Part shown: positions 44,033 to 53,686 of the stretch, piece after piece
How the letters are laid out: every line of letters begins with the position of its first letter
How positions within the stretch are numbered: position 1 is the first letter of the stretch
Source: Zhongshania antarctica
Lineage (GTDB): Bacteria; Pseudomonadota; Gammaproteobacteria; Pseudomonadales; Spongiibacteraceae
Direction: 5' to 3'
Assembly: GCF_014202945.1 (NCBI RefSeq)
Contig: NZ_JACHHW010000005.1
Span: 62,001-126,000, forward strand
DNA length: 64,000 nt
Notes under the pieces: model-generated
What the model was told of the DNA's origin: nothing
Database searches by the model: none
What the model saw: the letters and a program-made list of their open reading frames with translations, nothing else
Made by a program: the position numbers and the translations under genes

Positions 44033-44991
44033 TTTTTATACCTAAAGAAAACCAGCAAGCCACCAGCCAAGGCCACTAAAATGCCAATAAAAATAGCAAA
44101 GGCATAATGATTCTCGGCACCCGGAATGCCACCCACGTTGATACCAAGCAAGCCGGTGGCAAATCCCAGCGGCAAAAATATTGCCGACACAATCGACAAC
44201 ACATACATGCGGCTGTTGGACTCTTCCGAAATCTGATTCACCAGCTCCTCTTGGCTGACTGCAGCGCGCTCGCGAATACTGTCCAGAGTTTCAATATATT
44301 GCGCTAGGCGGTCGCCCACTTCTCTTACCCGCAGGCGCTGAGCGTCGCCAAACCAGGGCAGGCGTTCAGTCTGCACCCAGTTCAGGGCCTCGCGCTGAGG
44401 CGCCAAATAGCGCCGCAGCGCAATAGACTGCCGACGCACTTGGCCTAACTCACTACGCAATTTTGCTCTACCACTGCTCAGTAGTGACTCCTCTAACTCA
44501 TCGACTTTGTCCTCTGCATTGTCGATTGGCCCAGCCATACGCCGCACTAAACGATCACACAATACCGCAACAAACTCGGCGCTGGTTTCAGGGCCTTCGC
44601 CTTCTTTAAAACTGCGAACGATATCGTCCATCGACAACAGGCGGCGCTTGCGCGAGCTTATGATACGGTGCTCATCAACACACAGGCGAATCGACACCAT
44701 GTCTTCAGGGTCGGCTTCTGGGTTTAAATTCACACCGCGCAGCGCCATAAGCAAGCCGCCATTGTGGGAGGTCGCCCGTGGTCGGGTGTCTTCAGCGACC
44801 AGTGCGGCGATCGCGATGTCATCTAAGCCGCTGTGTTCTTCTAGCCATTTCAGCGTGCCGGGCTTGCTGTAGTCAAAATGCAGCCACAGCAAGCCTTGGC
44901 CCGGCTGCCATACGTCAATTTCTGCATGGCTCATCGGCCTAGCGCCACCTTTGCCATCCAGTAACATCCCGTAAACTAAAAAGTCATCCAT
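44023..44991 (-). CDS. zntB: Zinc transporter ZntB (CorA superfamily)
   Basis: Pentameric inner-membrane zinc transporter. 322 residues from the chosen ATG; in-frame ATGs 30 and 42 bases upstream (45021, 45033) are also possible. The protein follows E. coli ZntB along its length: GMLLDGKGGARP, WLHFDYS, RQSIALRRYLAPQREALNWVQTERLPWFGDAQRLR, and the pore-end signature TGLLGINVGGIPG (GxNxGG where CorA has GMN), ending YKKWL. Two C-terminal membrane helices are present. Co-transcribed with mgtC. Confidence 0.93.
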   Translation of the reverse strand: MDDFLVYGMLLDGKGGARPMSHAEIDVWQPGQGLLWLHFDYSKPGTLKWLEEHSGLDDIAIAALVAEDTRPRATSHNGGLLMALRGVNLNPEADPEDMVSIRLCVDEHRIISSRKRRLLSMDDIVRSFKEGEGPETSAEFVAVLCDRLVRRMAGPIDNAEDKVDELEESLLSSGRAKLRSELGQVRRQSIALRRYLAPQREALNWVQTERLPWFGDAQRLRVREVGDRLAQYIETLDSIRERAAVSQEELVNQISEESNSRMYVLSIVSAIFLPLGFATGLLGINVGGIPGAENHYAFAIFIGILVALAGGLLVFFRYKKWL

Positions 44992-45115
44992 ACTGGGTAT
45001 CTCATTATTCGCTCTTGTCATCGATAATCGCACAACAGGTCACCGCCTCACAATGCGGCTGTCATAAATGTCGCACAGCAATAGTGCAATAAAAATAACA
45101 CTACAAGGATAGCTC

Positions 45116-45994
45116 ATGAAAATTGGTGTTTGCCTTCCCTATATGCAGCGCGGAATTCGTCGCCAAGATTTTAAAGACTGGTGTCGCATCATTGACCAAG
45201 GCCCATTCCACAGCCTGTCTTGCGGTGAACGTATTACCGGCCACAGCTATGAGATGCGCAATATCCTTGCCTTTGCCGCGGCATCTACCGAGCGCGTTAG
45301 AATTATTCCGGCGCTTTACGTACTGCCGATGCACAGCGCCGTGCAGGCTGCCAAAGAAATCGCCACCCTCGACATTCTCTCTGAAGGCCGAGTCACCCTC
45401 ACCGTGGGCGTTGGTGGCCGCGAGAAAGACTACGAAGCCCTTGGCGCGAGTATGGCAAACCGCTTTCAACGCATGGACGATCAAATCGCCACGATGAAGA
45501 AAATCTGGCGCGGTGAATTATTAGAGGGGTTTGAAGAAATCGGCCCCACCCCAATTCAGGCCGGCGGCCCACCGATTTTAGTTGGCGCCATGGGCCCGAA
45601 AAGTATTCAGCGGGTATCGAAATGGGCAGATGGACTCTACGGCTTTGCAATGGATGGCAATGCGGATCTCATCAACCACTTTTTCACCTCTGCCGACACG
45701 GCTTGGGCAAACTCTGAACGCGAACAAAAGCCTTATCGGCTTGGCGGTTTTTGGTATTCCCTAGCCGACGGCGCCCAAGGAAATCTTGAGCAATACGTTT
45801 TCGATTATTTAAAAACCTTTGGCGAAGCGGAGGCCCGCAAGGTCGCCAAAACAATGACCATGCATGACCCTATGGCCATTAAAGATGGCATTGCGGCCAT
45901 CGAGGCCCTTGGCTGCGATGAAATTCAGCTCGTGCCAGCAACGGCCGACGTTGCTGAGGTAGATCGCTTGGCGAATATGCTGGCCGGGCGATAA
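45116..45994 (+). CDS. Luciferase-like (LLM class) flavin-dependent oxidoreductase, first of three
   Basis: 292 residues of the bacterial-luciferase-like TIM-barrel family. It starts MKIGVCLPYMQRGIRRQDF, with the family body IIPALYVLPMHSAVQAAKEIATLDILSEGRVTLTVGVGGREKDYEALG and PPILVGAMGPKSIQRVSKWADGLYGF. These enzymes use F420 or FMN and oxidise varied organic substrates; cofactor and substrate cannot be told from sequence. Two more members are in this window (53687 and 58930). Divergent from zntB. Confidence 0.88.
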   Translation: MKIGVCLPYMQRGIRRQDFKDWCRIIDQGPFHSLSCGERITGHSYEMRNILAFAAASTERVRIIPALYVLPMHSAVQAAKEIATLDILSEGRVTLTVGVGGREKDYEALGASMANRFQRMDDQIATMKKIWRGELLEGFEEIGPTPIQAGGPPILVGAMGPKSIQRVSKWADGLYGFAMDGNADLINHFFTSADTAWANSEREQKPYRLGGFWYSLADGAQGNLEQYVFDYLKTFGEAEARKVAKTMTMHDPMAIKDGIAAIEALGCDEIQLVPATADVAEVDRLANMLAGR

Positions 45995-46074
45995 ATGGCC
46001 GGACGGAAGGCGTGCACCTCCACGCCGGCGCGTTATTTCGCATTAAGCGGCTGGGAATAGCCGCTTCGTTGCTG

Positions 46075-46735
46075 AGATAGACTCCTGCCTTCGCAGGAGT
46101 GACAAAAGTAATACTCTGCCGCGCTTAAATGGATAGCGGTCTGCGCAGGTATGACCCAAGTAAATTACACTGCCGTGCAGACCCCGCTCCCACAAAAACT
46201 CCCGCGTCGCCCCTGCGGAGGCACGGGCCCATCCCAGCGGCGAAGTCGGCATCACTCTGCACTTAAGACAAACTAATACACCAAGACAGACCACTACACG
46301 GCCCACCCCATTAGACATTCCGCAAAAGCAATACGCTGCCACGCGTAAACAGATAGCGGTCTGCGCAGGTATGACCCAAGTAAATTACACTGCAGTGCCG
46401 ATCACGCTCCCACAAAGACTCAGGCGTCGCCCCTGCGGAGGCAGGGGCCCATCCCAGCAACGAAGTCGGTATCACTCTGCACTTAAAACAAACCAATACA
46501 TCAAGGCCGACCACTAAACGGCCCACCCTATTAGACATTCCGCAAAAGCAATACTCTGCCACGCTTAAAAGGATAGCGGTCTGCGCAGGTATGACCCAAA
46601 TAAATTACACTGCCGTGCAGAGCCCGCTCCCACAAAAACTCCCGCGTCGCCCCTGCGGAGGCAAGGGCCCATCCCAGCAACGAAGTCGGTATTGCTCTGC
46701 ACTTTAGACACGCTAATAGACCAAGGCTGCTCTTG
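46075..46735. repeat. Family B unit followed by three tandem copies of a 220-bp repeat
   Basis: A first palindrome (ACTCCTGC / GCAGGAGT, about 46079-46102) precedes three head-to-tail copies beginning at 46111, 46331 and 46551, exactly 220 bp apart. Each carries a degraded GGTCTGCGCAGGTATGAC half, a GTCGCCCCTGCGGAGGC half and a common 90-bp spacer (AATTACACTGC ... CTCCCACAAA). Frames through it are repeat artefacts. It fills the 45995-46762 gap. Confidence 0.85.
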
Positions 46736-46762
46736 TGTGTCTCCCGCCAAGCCTTCGGCGGG

Positions 46763-47020
46763 TCACATCATATCTCGCTCCACATCCCGCAACCGCCGCG
46801 AGTAGCTGCGGCAGTGTTTCCACAGCCAATCTTCCTTTGCCCGACGCGCCTTTTTCATTGCCGCACCACTGGCGTAGCCTTTTAGCTTTTTACCCGCACC
46901 CAAGGCCTGCTCTAAACGAACAACTTCAATTTTCTTGGCTCGGCATGCTTGCCAGTCCGCGGCCTCTGCTGGCGCAGCAATAGTTAACACCGCGCTCAAC
47001 AGCGCAATGGGGTATTTCAT
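46763..47020 (-). CDS. Small secreted basic protein, unknown function
   Basis: 85 residues; the start is fixed by a perfect AAGGAGGT ribosome binding site. A signal peptide (MKYPIALLSAVLTIAAPAEAA) is followed by a Lys/Arg-rich helical domain with two Cys (DWQACRAKKIEVVRLEQALGAG ... LWKHCRSYSRRLRDVERDMM) that may form one disulfide. I do not recognise the family. A CCCGCC / GGCGGG hairpin overlaps its stop. It is divergent from fbp. Confidence 0.65.
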   Translation of the reverse strand: MKYPIALLSAVLTIAAPAEAADWQACRAKKIEVVRLEQALGAGKKLKGYASGAAMKKARRAKEDWLWKHCRSYSRRLRDVERDMM

Positions 47021-47169
47021 GGCGACCTCCTTGTCGACCTTGAACGGTTTCAAAACCAGAGCCTATACGTTAAAACACTGCTACAGGTCATGCAAACACG
47101 GCTTAACTGTCTTAACGGGTCCGCCAGTGGCATAATAGATCGCTGATGCCCGCTACCGGAATTTCTTGC

Positions 47170-48144
47170 ATGAGCAGAACAGCCCTCCCCGAATTTCTTT
47201 CCAACGCCGCTGTCCCCACTGAACTTCAGTCTGTCATTCTTGGCCTTGCCGACGTCAGCGTCACCATTAGCCAAGCTTTAGCAAAAGGCGCATTGGCCGG
47301 TGTGCTCGGCGCTGCCGGTGCAGAAAACGTACAGGGCGAAGACCAAAAGAAGCTCGACGTTATCGCCAATGATTTGATTAAAGATGCCCTGGCGGCCTTA
47401 CCTGCGGTTCGCGGCCTAGCCTCAGAAGAAGAGCCCGATGTGCTTGCCTGCCACACCGATGGCCAATACCTCGTCACCTTTGACCCGCTGGATGGCTCTT
47501 CTAATATCGACATTAATAGCATGGTCGGCACCATATTCTCGGTACTGCCCCACACCGGCAGCGCGGCCGTTACCGAGCAAGATTTTTTGCAGCCGGGCCG
47601 CCAACAAGCCGCCGCAGGTTATATCTTGTACGGGCCCTCGGTCATGCTGGTATTGAGTACTGGCAATGGCGTGGCCATGTTTACCCTAGACCAAGATCAA
47701 AACCGCTATCTGCTCACCGAAGCTGACATCAACATTCCGGTCGAGGCCAAAGAATTTTCTATCAATATGTCTAACCAGCGCCACTGGGTTGCTGGCATGC
47801 AGCACTACATTAGCGACCTGCTCCTCGGTAAAGAAGGCCCACGGGGCAAAGACTTTAATATGCGCTGGGTGGCTGCGATGGTGGCAGATGTTCACCGCAT
47901 TCTGTGTCGGGGTGGTTTATTCACCTACCCCTGGGACAGCCGCAAACCAGAGCAAGCCGGTAAATTACGCCTAATGTACGAAGCCAATCCCATGGGCTTT
48001 TTGGTTGAACAGGCGGGCGGTGAAGTGTGGACACCTGAAGGCAAAATTCTCGACATTCAACCCGAGCATATTCATCAACGGGTTCCGGTTATTCTCGGCG
48101 CGGCAAGCGAAGTTAAAATTTGCGTTGACTACCACCAGCGCTGA
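47170..48144 (+). CDS. fbp: Class I fructose-1,6-bisphosphatase
   Basis: Gluconeogenic phosphatase. The [10 protein letters not shown] start was chosen because it aligns with Pseudomonas Fbp; an ATG 24 bases upstream is possible. 324 residues. Motifs are [21 protein letters not shown], metal site ASEEEPD and [15 protein letters not shown], substrate loop NMSNQRHW, and [15 protein letters not shown]. Near the rest of central carbon genes (tkt, pgk, fba) but not in their operon. Confidence 0.96.
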   Translation: MSRTALPEFLSNAAVPTELQSVILGLADVSVTISQALAKGALAGVLGAAGAENVQGEDQKKLDVIANDLIKDALAALPAVRGLASEEEPDVLACHTDGQYLVTFDPLDGSSNIDINSMVGTIFSVLPHTGSAAVTEQDFLQPGRQQAAAGYILYGPSVMLVLSTGNGVAMFTLDQDQNRYLLTEADINIPVEAKEFSINMSNQRHWVAGMQHYISDLLLGKEGPRGKDFNMRWVAAMVADVHRILCRGGLFTYPWDSRKPEQAGKLRLMYEANPMGFLVEQAGGEVWTPEGKILDIQPEHIHQRVPVILGAASEVKICVDYHQR

Positions 48145-48177
48145 GCTTTTTCAGCGCATCTAACGAGATTTACCACC

Positions 48178-49017
48178 ATGCTCAGTTACCGTCACGGCTT
48201 TCACGCCGGCAATCATGCCGACGTGTTAAAACACCTAGTGCAGGTATTGTGCTTAGACTATTTACAGCAAAAGCCCACGGCGGTGTCTTATATCGACACC
48301 CATGCTGGTGCGGGCTTTTATCATTTTGCCAGCGCATTTAGCGCGCAAAATCGCGAGTTCGATAGCGGCATCGCCAAGCTCCGCAGTGCGGCCGCTGGCC
48401 AAGATTTTCCCGCGCCGTTACAGCGCTATCTCGACGTCATCAACGCCTGCTGCAAAGACGAGGCCGAAGGCTACCCCGGCTCCCCCGCTATCGCACTGCA
48501 ATTACTGCGCGAGCAAGACAAAGCCCATTTATTTGAGCTGCACCCCAACGACCACGAAAATCTGCGCAAGCGCTTTCACCACAGCGCCCGCATCAACGAC
48601 TCTGATGGCTTTGCCGGCCTAAAGGCCCTGCTACCGCCACCCAGCAAGCGCGCGCTAGTCTTAATTGACCCGCCGTATGAAGACAAAAACGACTATCGCA
48701 ATGTCATTACTGCGCTCAAAGACAGCCAGCGCCGTTTCCCCAACGGGGTGTACGCGCTGTGGTACCCACTGATACCGCGCGATGAATCCACGGATTTAGG
48801 CCGGCGTTTAAAGGCACTATCACCCAAGAATTACCTCCACGTAAAACTGACAGTACAGGCGCCAGCAGGCGAGCACGGCATGTTTGGCAGCGCGATGTTT
48901 GTCATTAACCCACCGTGGCAACTGGCCACCCAGCTCGCAGAAGTGATGCCGATTCTCGAACAGCTACTTGGCAACGGTGAGCACAGTCAATTTGAACTAA
49001 ATTCAGCGACCCCGTAA
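48178..49017 (+). CDS. rlmJ: 23S rRNA (adenine(2030)-N6)-methyltransferase RlmJ
   Basis: SAM-dependent methyltransferase of 23S rRNA A2030. 279 residues, the size of E. coli RlmJ. The N-terminal MLSYRHGFHAGNHADVLKH is diagnostic; SAM-site YIDTHAGAGFYHF and catalytic DPPY in LVLIDPPYEDKNDY are present. It lies 33 bases after fbp on the same strand, probably co-transcribed. Confidence 0.96.
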   Translation: MLSYRHGFHAGNHADVLKHLVQVLCLDYLQQKPTAVSYIDTHAGAGFYHFASAFSAQNREFDSGIAKLRSAAAGQDFPAPLQRYLDVINACCKDEAEGYPGSPAIALQLLREQDKAHLFELHPNDHENLRKRFHHSARINDSDGFAGLKALLPPPSKRALVLIDPPYEDKNDYRNVITALKDSQRRFPNGVYALWYPLIPRDESTDLGRRLKALSPKNYLHVKLTVQAPAGEHGMFGSAMFVINPPWQLATQLAEVMPILEQLLGNGEHSQFELNSATP

Positions 49018-49067
49018 TACTCGCCTGAAAACCCCAGCTAATTTTTGCGCCCATGCCCGCCGAAACA

Positions 49068-49099
49068 GGCTAAAAGTTATTACCCTATAACTTTTAGCC
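49068..49099 (+). other. Long perfect hairpin after rlmJ
   Basis: A 13-bp perfect stem (GGCTAAAAGTTAT / ATAACTTTTAGCC) with a TACCCT loop, 50 bases after the rlmJ stop. No T tract follows, so it may be an mRNA 3' stabiliser or a weak terminator. Confidence 0.5.
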
Positions 49100-49176
49100 T
49101 CAATTGCTATACAGTTCACAGACCGCAATTGCCCCACGCTCTATAACTTATAAAAAATGAAACAAGGTTATTCCCT

Positions 49177-50232
49177 ATGACTAAAACGAATTTTCTGCAG
49201 GCAACGGCAGCGGTATTGAGCTGCGCCATACTCGCCGCATGTGGCGGCAGCAGCACAAGTAGCACCCGAAGCAGCCCGCCAGCAAATGGCGCGAGTAATA
49301 GCGACCCGGCGTTAACAACAGACATCGCCACCTTGAACGCGGGTCTCGTTTGCGGCGAACTGAGTCACCCCGCCACCGAGGTGGTATTGCTAGTGCACGG
49401 CACCTTCACCCACGGCGAAGAGCAATACAACTGGAGCTACAAGCCATTATTGGAAGAACGCGGTTACGACGTTTGTATCGTCACCTACCCAGATCGCGGC
49501 CTTAACGATTTACAAACCTCCGTTGAATATATTGTGAATGCTGTGCGGCAAATTCACGCCGATACCGGCCGTAAAATTGACATGATCGGTCACAGCCAGG
49601 GTGGCTTACATCCACGCTGGGCGGTGACCTGGTGGCCCAGTTTACGCCCCATGGTAGATGACATTGTCAGCTTGGCGGCGCCCCATCACGGCACCCAAAT
49701 GTCGCCCTCAGTCCTGACTGGCGCCCTGCCCCTACCCCTGCCCGCGGCGGCCTTCCAAATGGCTCAAGACTCGGCATTTATCACCGCCTTAAACAGCGGC
49801 GACGAAACACCGGGGAATATAGATTACAGCAATATTTATACAATGATGGATGAGCTAGTACAGCCCTATGAACCGGAGCCAACTGCCGCTCTGGACTTTG
49901 GCATGAGCAACCCCAGAGTCAGCAACACCCTGATTCAAGATGTGTGTACGGGGCGAATCGTCGACCACATAACCATTGGCCTCAGCGACCGCTTTACCTT
50001 TGAATTAACCTTAGATGCACTGAGCAATACAGGCCCGGCCAATGTTGAGCGCGCCGGTGGGGCCGAGCTATGCGGGCTCCTGCCACTACCAGATCAAGCG
50101 ATCTCCGCAACACTGTTAGAAGATTTTGCCAGCGTCTTTGGTAGCGAACCGGCGCAGGGCTTCCCCGATGCTCAACTAGTAACCGAAGAACCGCCACTGC
50201 GGAGCTATGCAACAAAGCCCATACCGCGATAG
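49177..50232 (+). CDS. Secreted lipase/esterase lipoprotein (alpha/beta hydrolase)
   Basis: 351 residues. Lipoprotein signal ending AILAACGGSS, then a Ser-rich linker. Hydrolase core: oxyanion region VVLLVHGTFTHGEEQYNW, nucleophile elbow MIGHSQGGLHPRW (Ser in GHSQG), then SLAAPHHGT, which is typical of class 2 triacylglycerol lipases. It is another surface lipid hydrolase in a window that already has three. Substrate not determined. Confidence 0.85.
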   Translation: MTKTNFLQATAAVLSCAILAACGGSSTSSTRSSPPANGASNSDPALTTDIATLNAGLVCGELSHPATEVVLLVHGTFTHGEEQYNWSYKPLLEERGYDVCIVTYPDRGLNDLQTSVEYIVNAVRQIHADTGRKIDMIGHSQGGLHPRWAVTWWPSLRPMVDDIVSLAAPHHGTQMSPSVLTGALPLPLPAAAFQMAQDSAFITALNSGDETPGNIDYSNIYTMMDELVQPYEPEPTAALDFGMSNPRVSNTLIQDVCTGRIVDHITIGLSDRFTFELTLDALSNTGPANVERAGGAELCGLLPLPDQAISATLLEDFASVFGSEPAQGFPDAQLVTEEPPLRSYATKPIPR

Positions 50233-50261
50233 TTATATAGAATTGGGCAGCGAACGGACAA

Positions 50262-50590
50262 AAGGCTATTCGCTGCGCTTACATGGATCCCTGCCTGCGC
50301 AGGGATGACAACAATCAATCATTCGTCACTCCTGCCAAGGTATGACGCTGTTGATTTCGTCACTCCTGCGAAGGCCGAGCACCGTCCCTGCAAAGGCAGT
50401 GGTCCATCCCCGCGCCAGAGTAAACACTCAAAGCTCATACCGACTACCTGACCAAACACCAAAGGCATTCGCTACGCTCATATGGATCCCTGCCTGCGCA
50501 GGGATGGCACCAATCAATCATTCGTCACTCCTGCGCAGGCCGAGCACCGCCCCTGCAAAGGCAGGGGTCTATTTCAACGACAGAGTGCGG
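50262..50590. repeat. Mosaic of family B half-units
   Basis: Two palindromes with TCCCTGC / GCAGGGA arms (about 50283-50309 and 50482-50508) and several CACTCCTGCG-type halves, partly duplicated and truncated. Downstream of the lipase and before the convergent TonB receptor gene. No gene between 50233 and 50683. Confidence 0.75.
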
Positions 50591-50683
50591 ATCAAGACTC
50601 AGCGATAAAGCTCTTGTGCTACGCATTCAGCACCACGACCTCCGATATTTTACGTTTTGTGGCCCCTTCATTACTGCGCGACC

Positions 50684-53260
50684 TCAAAACGTCTTGCGCA
50701 CTTCCACGCCGTAAAAGCGTGGTTCACCTAATACTCGCGCAAAGGTGCCAAGCGATTCACCCGTCGCCACCGCGCCAATATCGTAGCGCTCATCCGTTAG
50801 GTTTTTAACATAGGCGGCAATGCTCAGGTCGTCATTTATATTGGTCCAGCTCAGACGCGCATCAAGCAATATATAATCATCGGCATAGACGGCACCGGGA
50901 TTTGTTTTAGTCACTTCCCAAGAACCGTCATCAAAGCCCATATAGGTCTCGCCCTTATAGCTAAGGTCGAAGCGCGGAACAATTAAGCCAATATCGCTAA
51001 CGATGGTGTATTGCACACCCAAGGAGGCAGACTGACGGGGCGACACGGCAAACTCTTCATCGCTGCGATCCAACACCACCTTTTCGCCGCTGACGGCCAG
51101 TGGCGTTAACGCGACATCGTCAAACTCCAAGAACTTATAGTTATTATTACTGTAGGTTAGCGACACCAACATTTCCGGGCTGGGCAGCCATAAAATCTCA
51201 ATCTCGCCACCTTCAATCATCGACTTGCCGGCATTCTGGGAGGTCACCACTAAGCTATTGGCCGAGTCCAAACCCACGGTGATTAGCTGCATATTTTCAA
51301 AAGTCATTGAATACAGGGCAACGTTTACGCGCAGTGAATGCTCAAGTGCATCGATCTTAAAGCCAATCTCCCTGTTTTCCAGTGCCTCAGGCTCCACCAC
51401 TAACAAGCCATCTACGCCGCTGGGCTCGTGAAAGCCGGATTTAAAACCATTGCTCCACGTAGCGTATGCCATACCCGAGCTAATAAAACTGCCGTCTAAC
51501 CAAGCATCAGGCACCAACCAAGAACCCGAGGCCATCGGTGTAAACTCTTTAAAAGTACTATCCATATAATCTCGAACCGGCGCCCCCAGAGGTGAGCCAA
51601 CTTCGCCACTGACCGATGCCTTCAAAATATCGTTAGCCAGACTGATCGGATCTTCCGCCCAAACGCCTAAATAGGTAAGTAAACCCATAGCGGGATCTAG
51701 GGTAACGAAACGTGGATCGGCGCTCACGATATCAGTGACTGCCGCCAGGTCTGAGGTGCGGGTAATCAGTTCCGACTGCCGATCTTCCTCGGTATAGCGC
51801 CCACCGAGGGTCAGTTCAAAATGCTCATTTATGTGCCATGTCGCTTGGGTAAATATGGCGAGCGTCTCACCGTCAATATCGAAATCTTGCAATGTGTCTA
51901 AGGGCACTAATGCGCCGACAATTGGCGGCGCACTGCCGCCCGGCGGAATCAGTGACGCGTCGGGTACACGGCCCGCCGCAAGCTGGGCAAGATTGATCGC
52001 GTCGACACCCACTAGCGGACTACTCAACAAATAGCGCTCAGATTTAAACTCGTCTTGCCAGAACACACCCGTGGCATATTCCACGGCGCCATCAAAAAAT
52101 TGACCGTTTAATTGCAACTCTAGGGTTAAGGACTCTTGGTCGGCATCATCCAAGACAATGCCACGCAAAAAGGCCTCTGGGCCGCCTTCGTCAGCCGTCT
52201 GCTGAGGTCCCTTTTTAATGGCATCGCGGTACCCAAGAATCGTTTTCAAACTGTGATTCTCATTCAGCTCCCAATTCAGGGTCGCGCCAAACATCAAGGT
52301 ATCTTGATGTTTGATTTGCCGCTGCGTTGACCCTTGATTGGTCACTAAATCTGGCAGGCTGTCGCGATCATTGGCCTTGCAGTTATCTTGATAAGCGCTG
52401 GGATTACTGGGGTCAGTATCGCCCGGCCACAATATGCCCAAGCCGTTGATGAACAAGGCGTCTTCATTAATAACCGAGCAATGATACGACGGAAACCGCT
52501 CACGCGTTTTACCCAAAAACGTCATGGTGTCTAAGGTAATTGCGTCGGAAGCCAACCAGCGAGTTTGGAATATTGCCGAGAGCCGATCTACCGATTGGTT
52601 GTTCGACGAGGACGGATCACGCAAAAAACCATCGCGGCGATGACTGGCCAGCGCCAGCCGCGTTAAGAACTCATCACTGACCGGCATATCCAGCGCCGCG
52701 CGAACTCGCTGTTCGCCGTAATTTCCCAAGGCGCCCTCAACATAACCACCGGGCTCCTCACCCGGCTTAATTAAGGTGAACACCAGCGCGCCGCCGGTAT
52801 TGTTTTTACCAAACAACGTACCTTGAGGGCCACGCAGCACCTGCACACTTTCAATATCGATGGTGTCTAAAAGCTGGCCGTCAGGGCGGGGAATAAAAAT
52901 ACCGTCGAGGTAAACACTAACCGAGGGATCAAATCGTGCCATTGGCGCTCGCTGGCCAATACCGCGAATAAAAATCTGCGGCGCGGTGCTGTCATTTATC
53001 TGCAAACTCGGCACTGACTTGCTCAGCTCCGACGTGCTTAAAATGCCCTGCGCGCGCAAATCGTCGCCGCTGATAGCCGTCACCGCCACCGGTGTTTCTT
53101 GAATATTTTCAGCGCGCTTTCGCGCCGTAACAAGCACTTCTTCGAGTGCAGAAGATAAGCTCCTTTTTTCGCCAACTACTTCCGCCGCATGCGGCGATGA
53201 CGAAAATGCGGTGACCGCCAGGCCCAATAACACCCCACGCGAAACGTGATCCATGGCCAT
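50684..53260 (-). CDS. TonB-dependent outer-membrane receptor
   Basis: 858 residues: signal peptide (about 1-26, ending SSSPHAA), a TonB-box-like EEVLVTARKRAENIQETPVAV, plug domain (about 50-165: VPSLQINDSTAPQIFIRGIGQRAPM ... VSVYLDGIFIPRPDGQLLDTIDIESVQVLRGPQGTLFGKNNTGGA) and a 22-strand barrel ending RFYGVEVRKTF with a terminal Phe. This subgroup, common in sphingomonads and marine gamma-proteobacteria, takes up varied substrates and not only iron. Nearby luciferase-like oxidoreductases and a P450 suggest an organic substrate, but that is an inference. Confidence 0.93.
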   Translation of the reverse strand: MAMDHVSRGVLLGLAVTAFSSSPHAAEVVGEKRSLSSALEEVLVTARKRAENIQETPVAVTAISGDDLRAQGILSTSELSKSVPSLQINDSTAPQIFIRGIGQRAPMARFDPSVSVYLDGIFIPRPDGQLLDTIDIESVQVLRGPQGTLFGKNNTGGALVFTLIKPGEEPGGYVEGALGNYGEQRVRAALDMPVSDEFLTRLALASHRRDGFLRDPSSSNNQSVDRLSAIFQTRWLASDAITLDTMTFLGKTRERFPSYHCSVINEDALFINGLGILWPGDTDPSNPSAYQDNCKANDRDSLPDLVTNQGSTQRQIKHQDTLMFGATLNWELNENHSLKTILGYRDAIKKGPQQTADEGGPEAFLRGIVLDDADQESLTLELQLNGQFFDGAVEYATGVFWQDEFKSERYLLSSPLVGVDAINLAQLAAGRVPDASLIPPGGSAPPIVGALVPLDTLQDFDIDGETLAIFTQATWHINEHFELTLGGRYTEEDRQSELITRTSDLAAVTDIVSADPRFVTLDPAMGLLTYLGVWAEDPISLANDILKASVSGEVGSPLGAPVRDYMDSTFKEFTPMASGSWLVPDAWLDGSFISSGMAYATWSNGFKSGFHEPSGVDGLLVVEPEALENREIGFKIDALEHSLRVNVALYSMTFENMQLITVGLDSANSLVVTSQNAGKSMIEGGEIEILWLPSPEMLVSLTYSNNNYKFLEFDDVALTPLAVSGEKVVLDRSDEEFAVSPRQSASLGVQYTIVSDIGLIVPRFDLSYKGETYMGFDDGSWEVTKTNPGAVYADDYILLDARLSWTNINDDLSIAAYVKNLTDERYDIGAVATGESLGTFARVLGEPRFYGVEVRKTF

Positions 53261-53399
53261 AAACTTACCCTCGGATTCTCTGACGAACCCATTTTATTAT
53301 TTGGAATGACACGAATTTACAGACATGTAGCGTAGCGACATAAATTTCAGAAAGAATCATCCGTTTGGATGAAGGGATGTTTAGCGTGAAAGTCAGGCA

Positions 53400-53675
53400 C
53401 ATACGGGCATTCGCTACGCTCGCATGGATACCTGTCCCTGCCTCCGCAGGGATGACGCGCAGGTATGACTTAAATGCGGCACGGAGGTATGACTACAGAT
53501 TAAGTATTCCTCACTTCTGCGCAGTTGTGACAAAAGATACTGTAAATTTAATTTATTCGTCACTCCTGCGAAGGCAGGAGTCTAGTTATCGACGAAGTAA
53601 ATATTGCTCGGTGGTTTTGCACAGCACTGCGCAATGCCGGGCTTTTGCACCTTCCGTCTCCCACCAAGCGTTAAG
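53400..53675. repeat. Degraded family B units with a family A end
   Basis: It starts with GGCATTCGCTACGCTC and a palindrome with TCCCTGC... / GCAGGGATGAC at about 53425-53455. It continues with broken halves and a GTCACTCCTGCG ... GCAGGAGTC palindrome near 53560-53582, and ends with a family A right end (CTTCCGTCTCCCACCAAGCG, about 53654-53673). It fills the space between the TonB receptor promoter and the 3' end of the next minus-strand gene. Confidence 0.7.
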
Positions 53676-53686
53676 CAGCGTAAAAC

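Noticed and set aside
46043-46750. Three short frames with MAEYCFCGMSN-like repeats
   Set aside because: They follow the 220-bp repeat; their similarity reflects the DNA repeat, not protein families.
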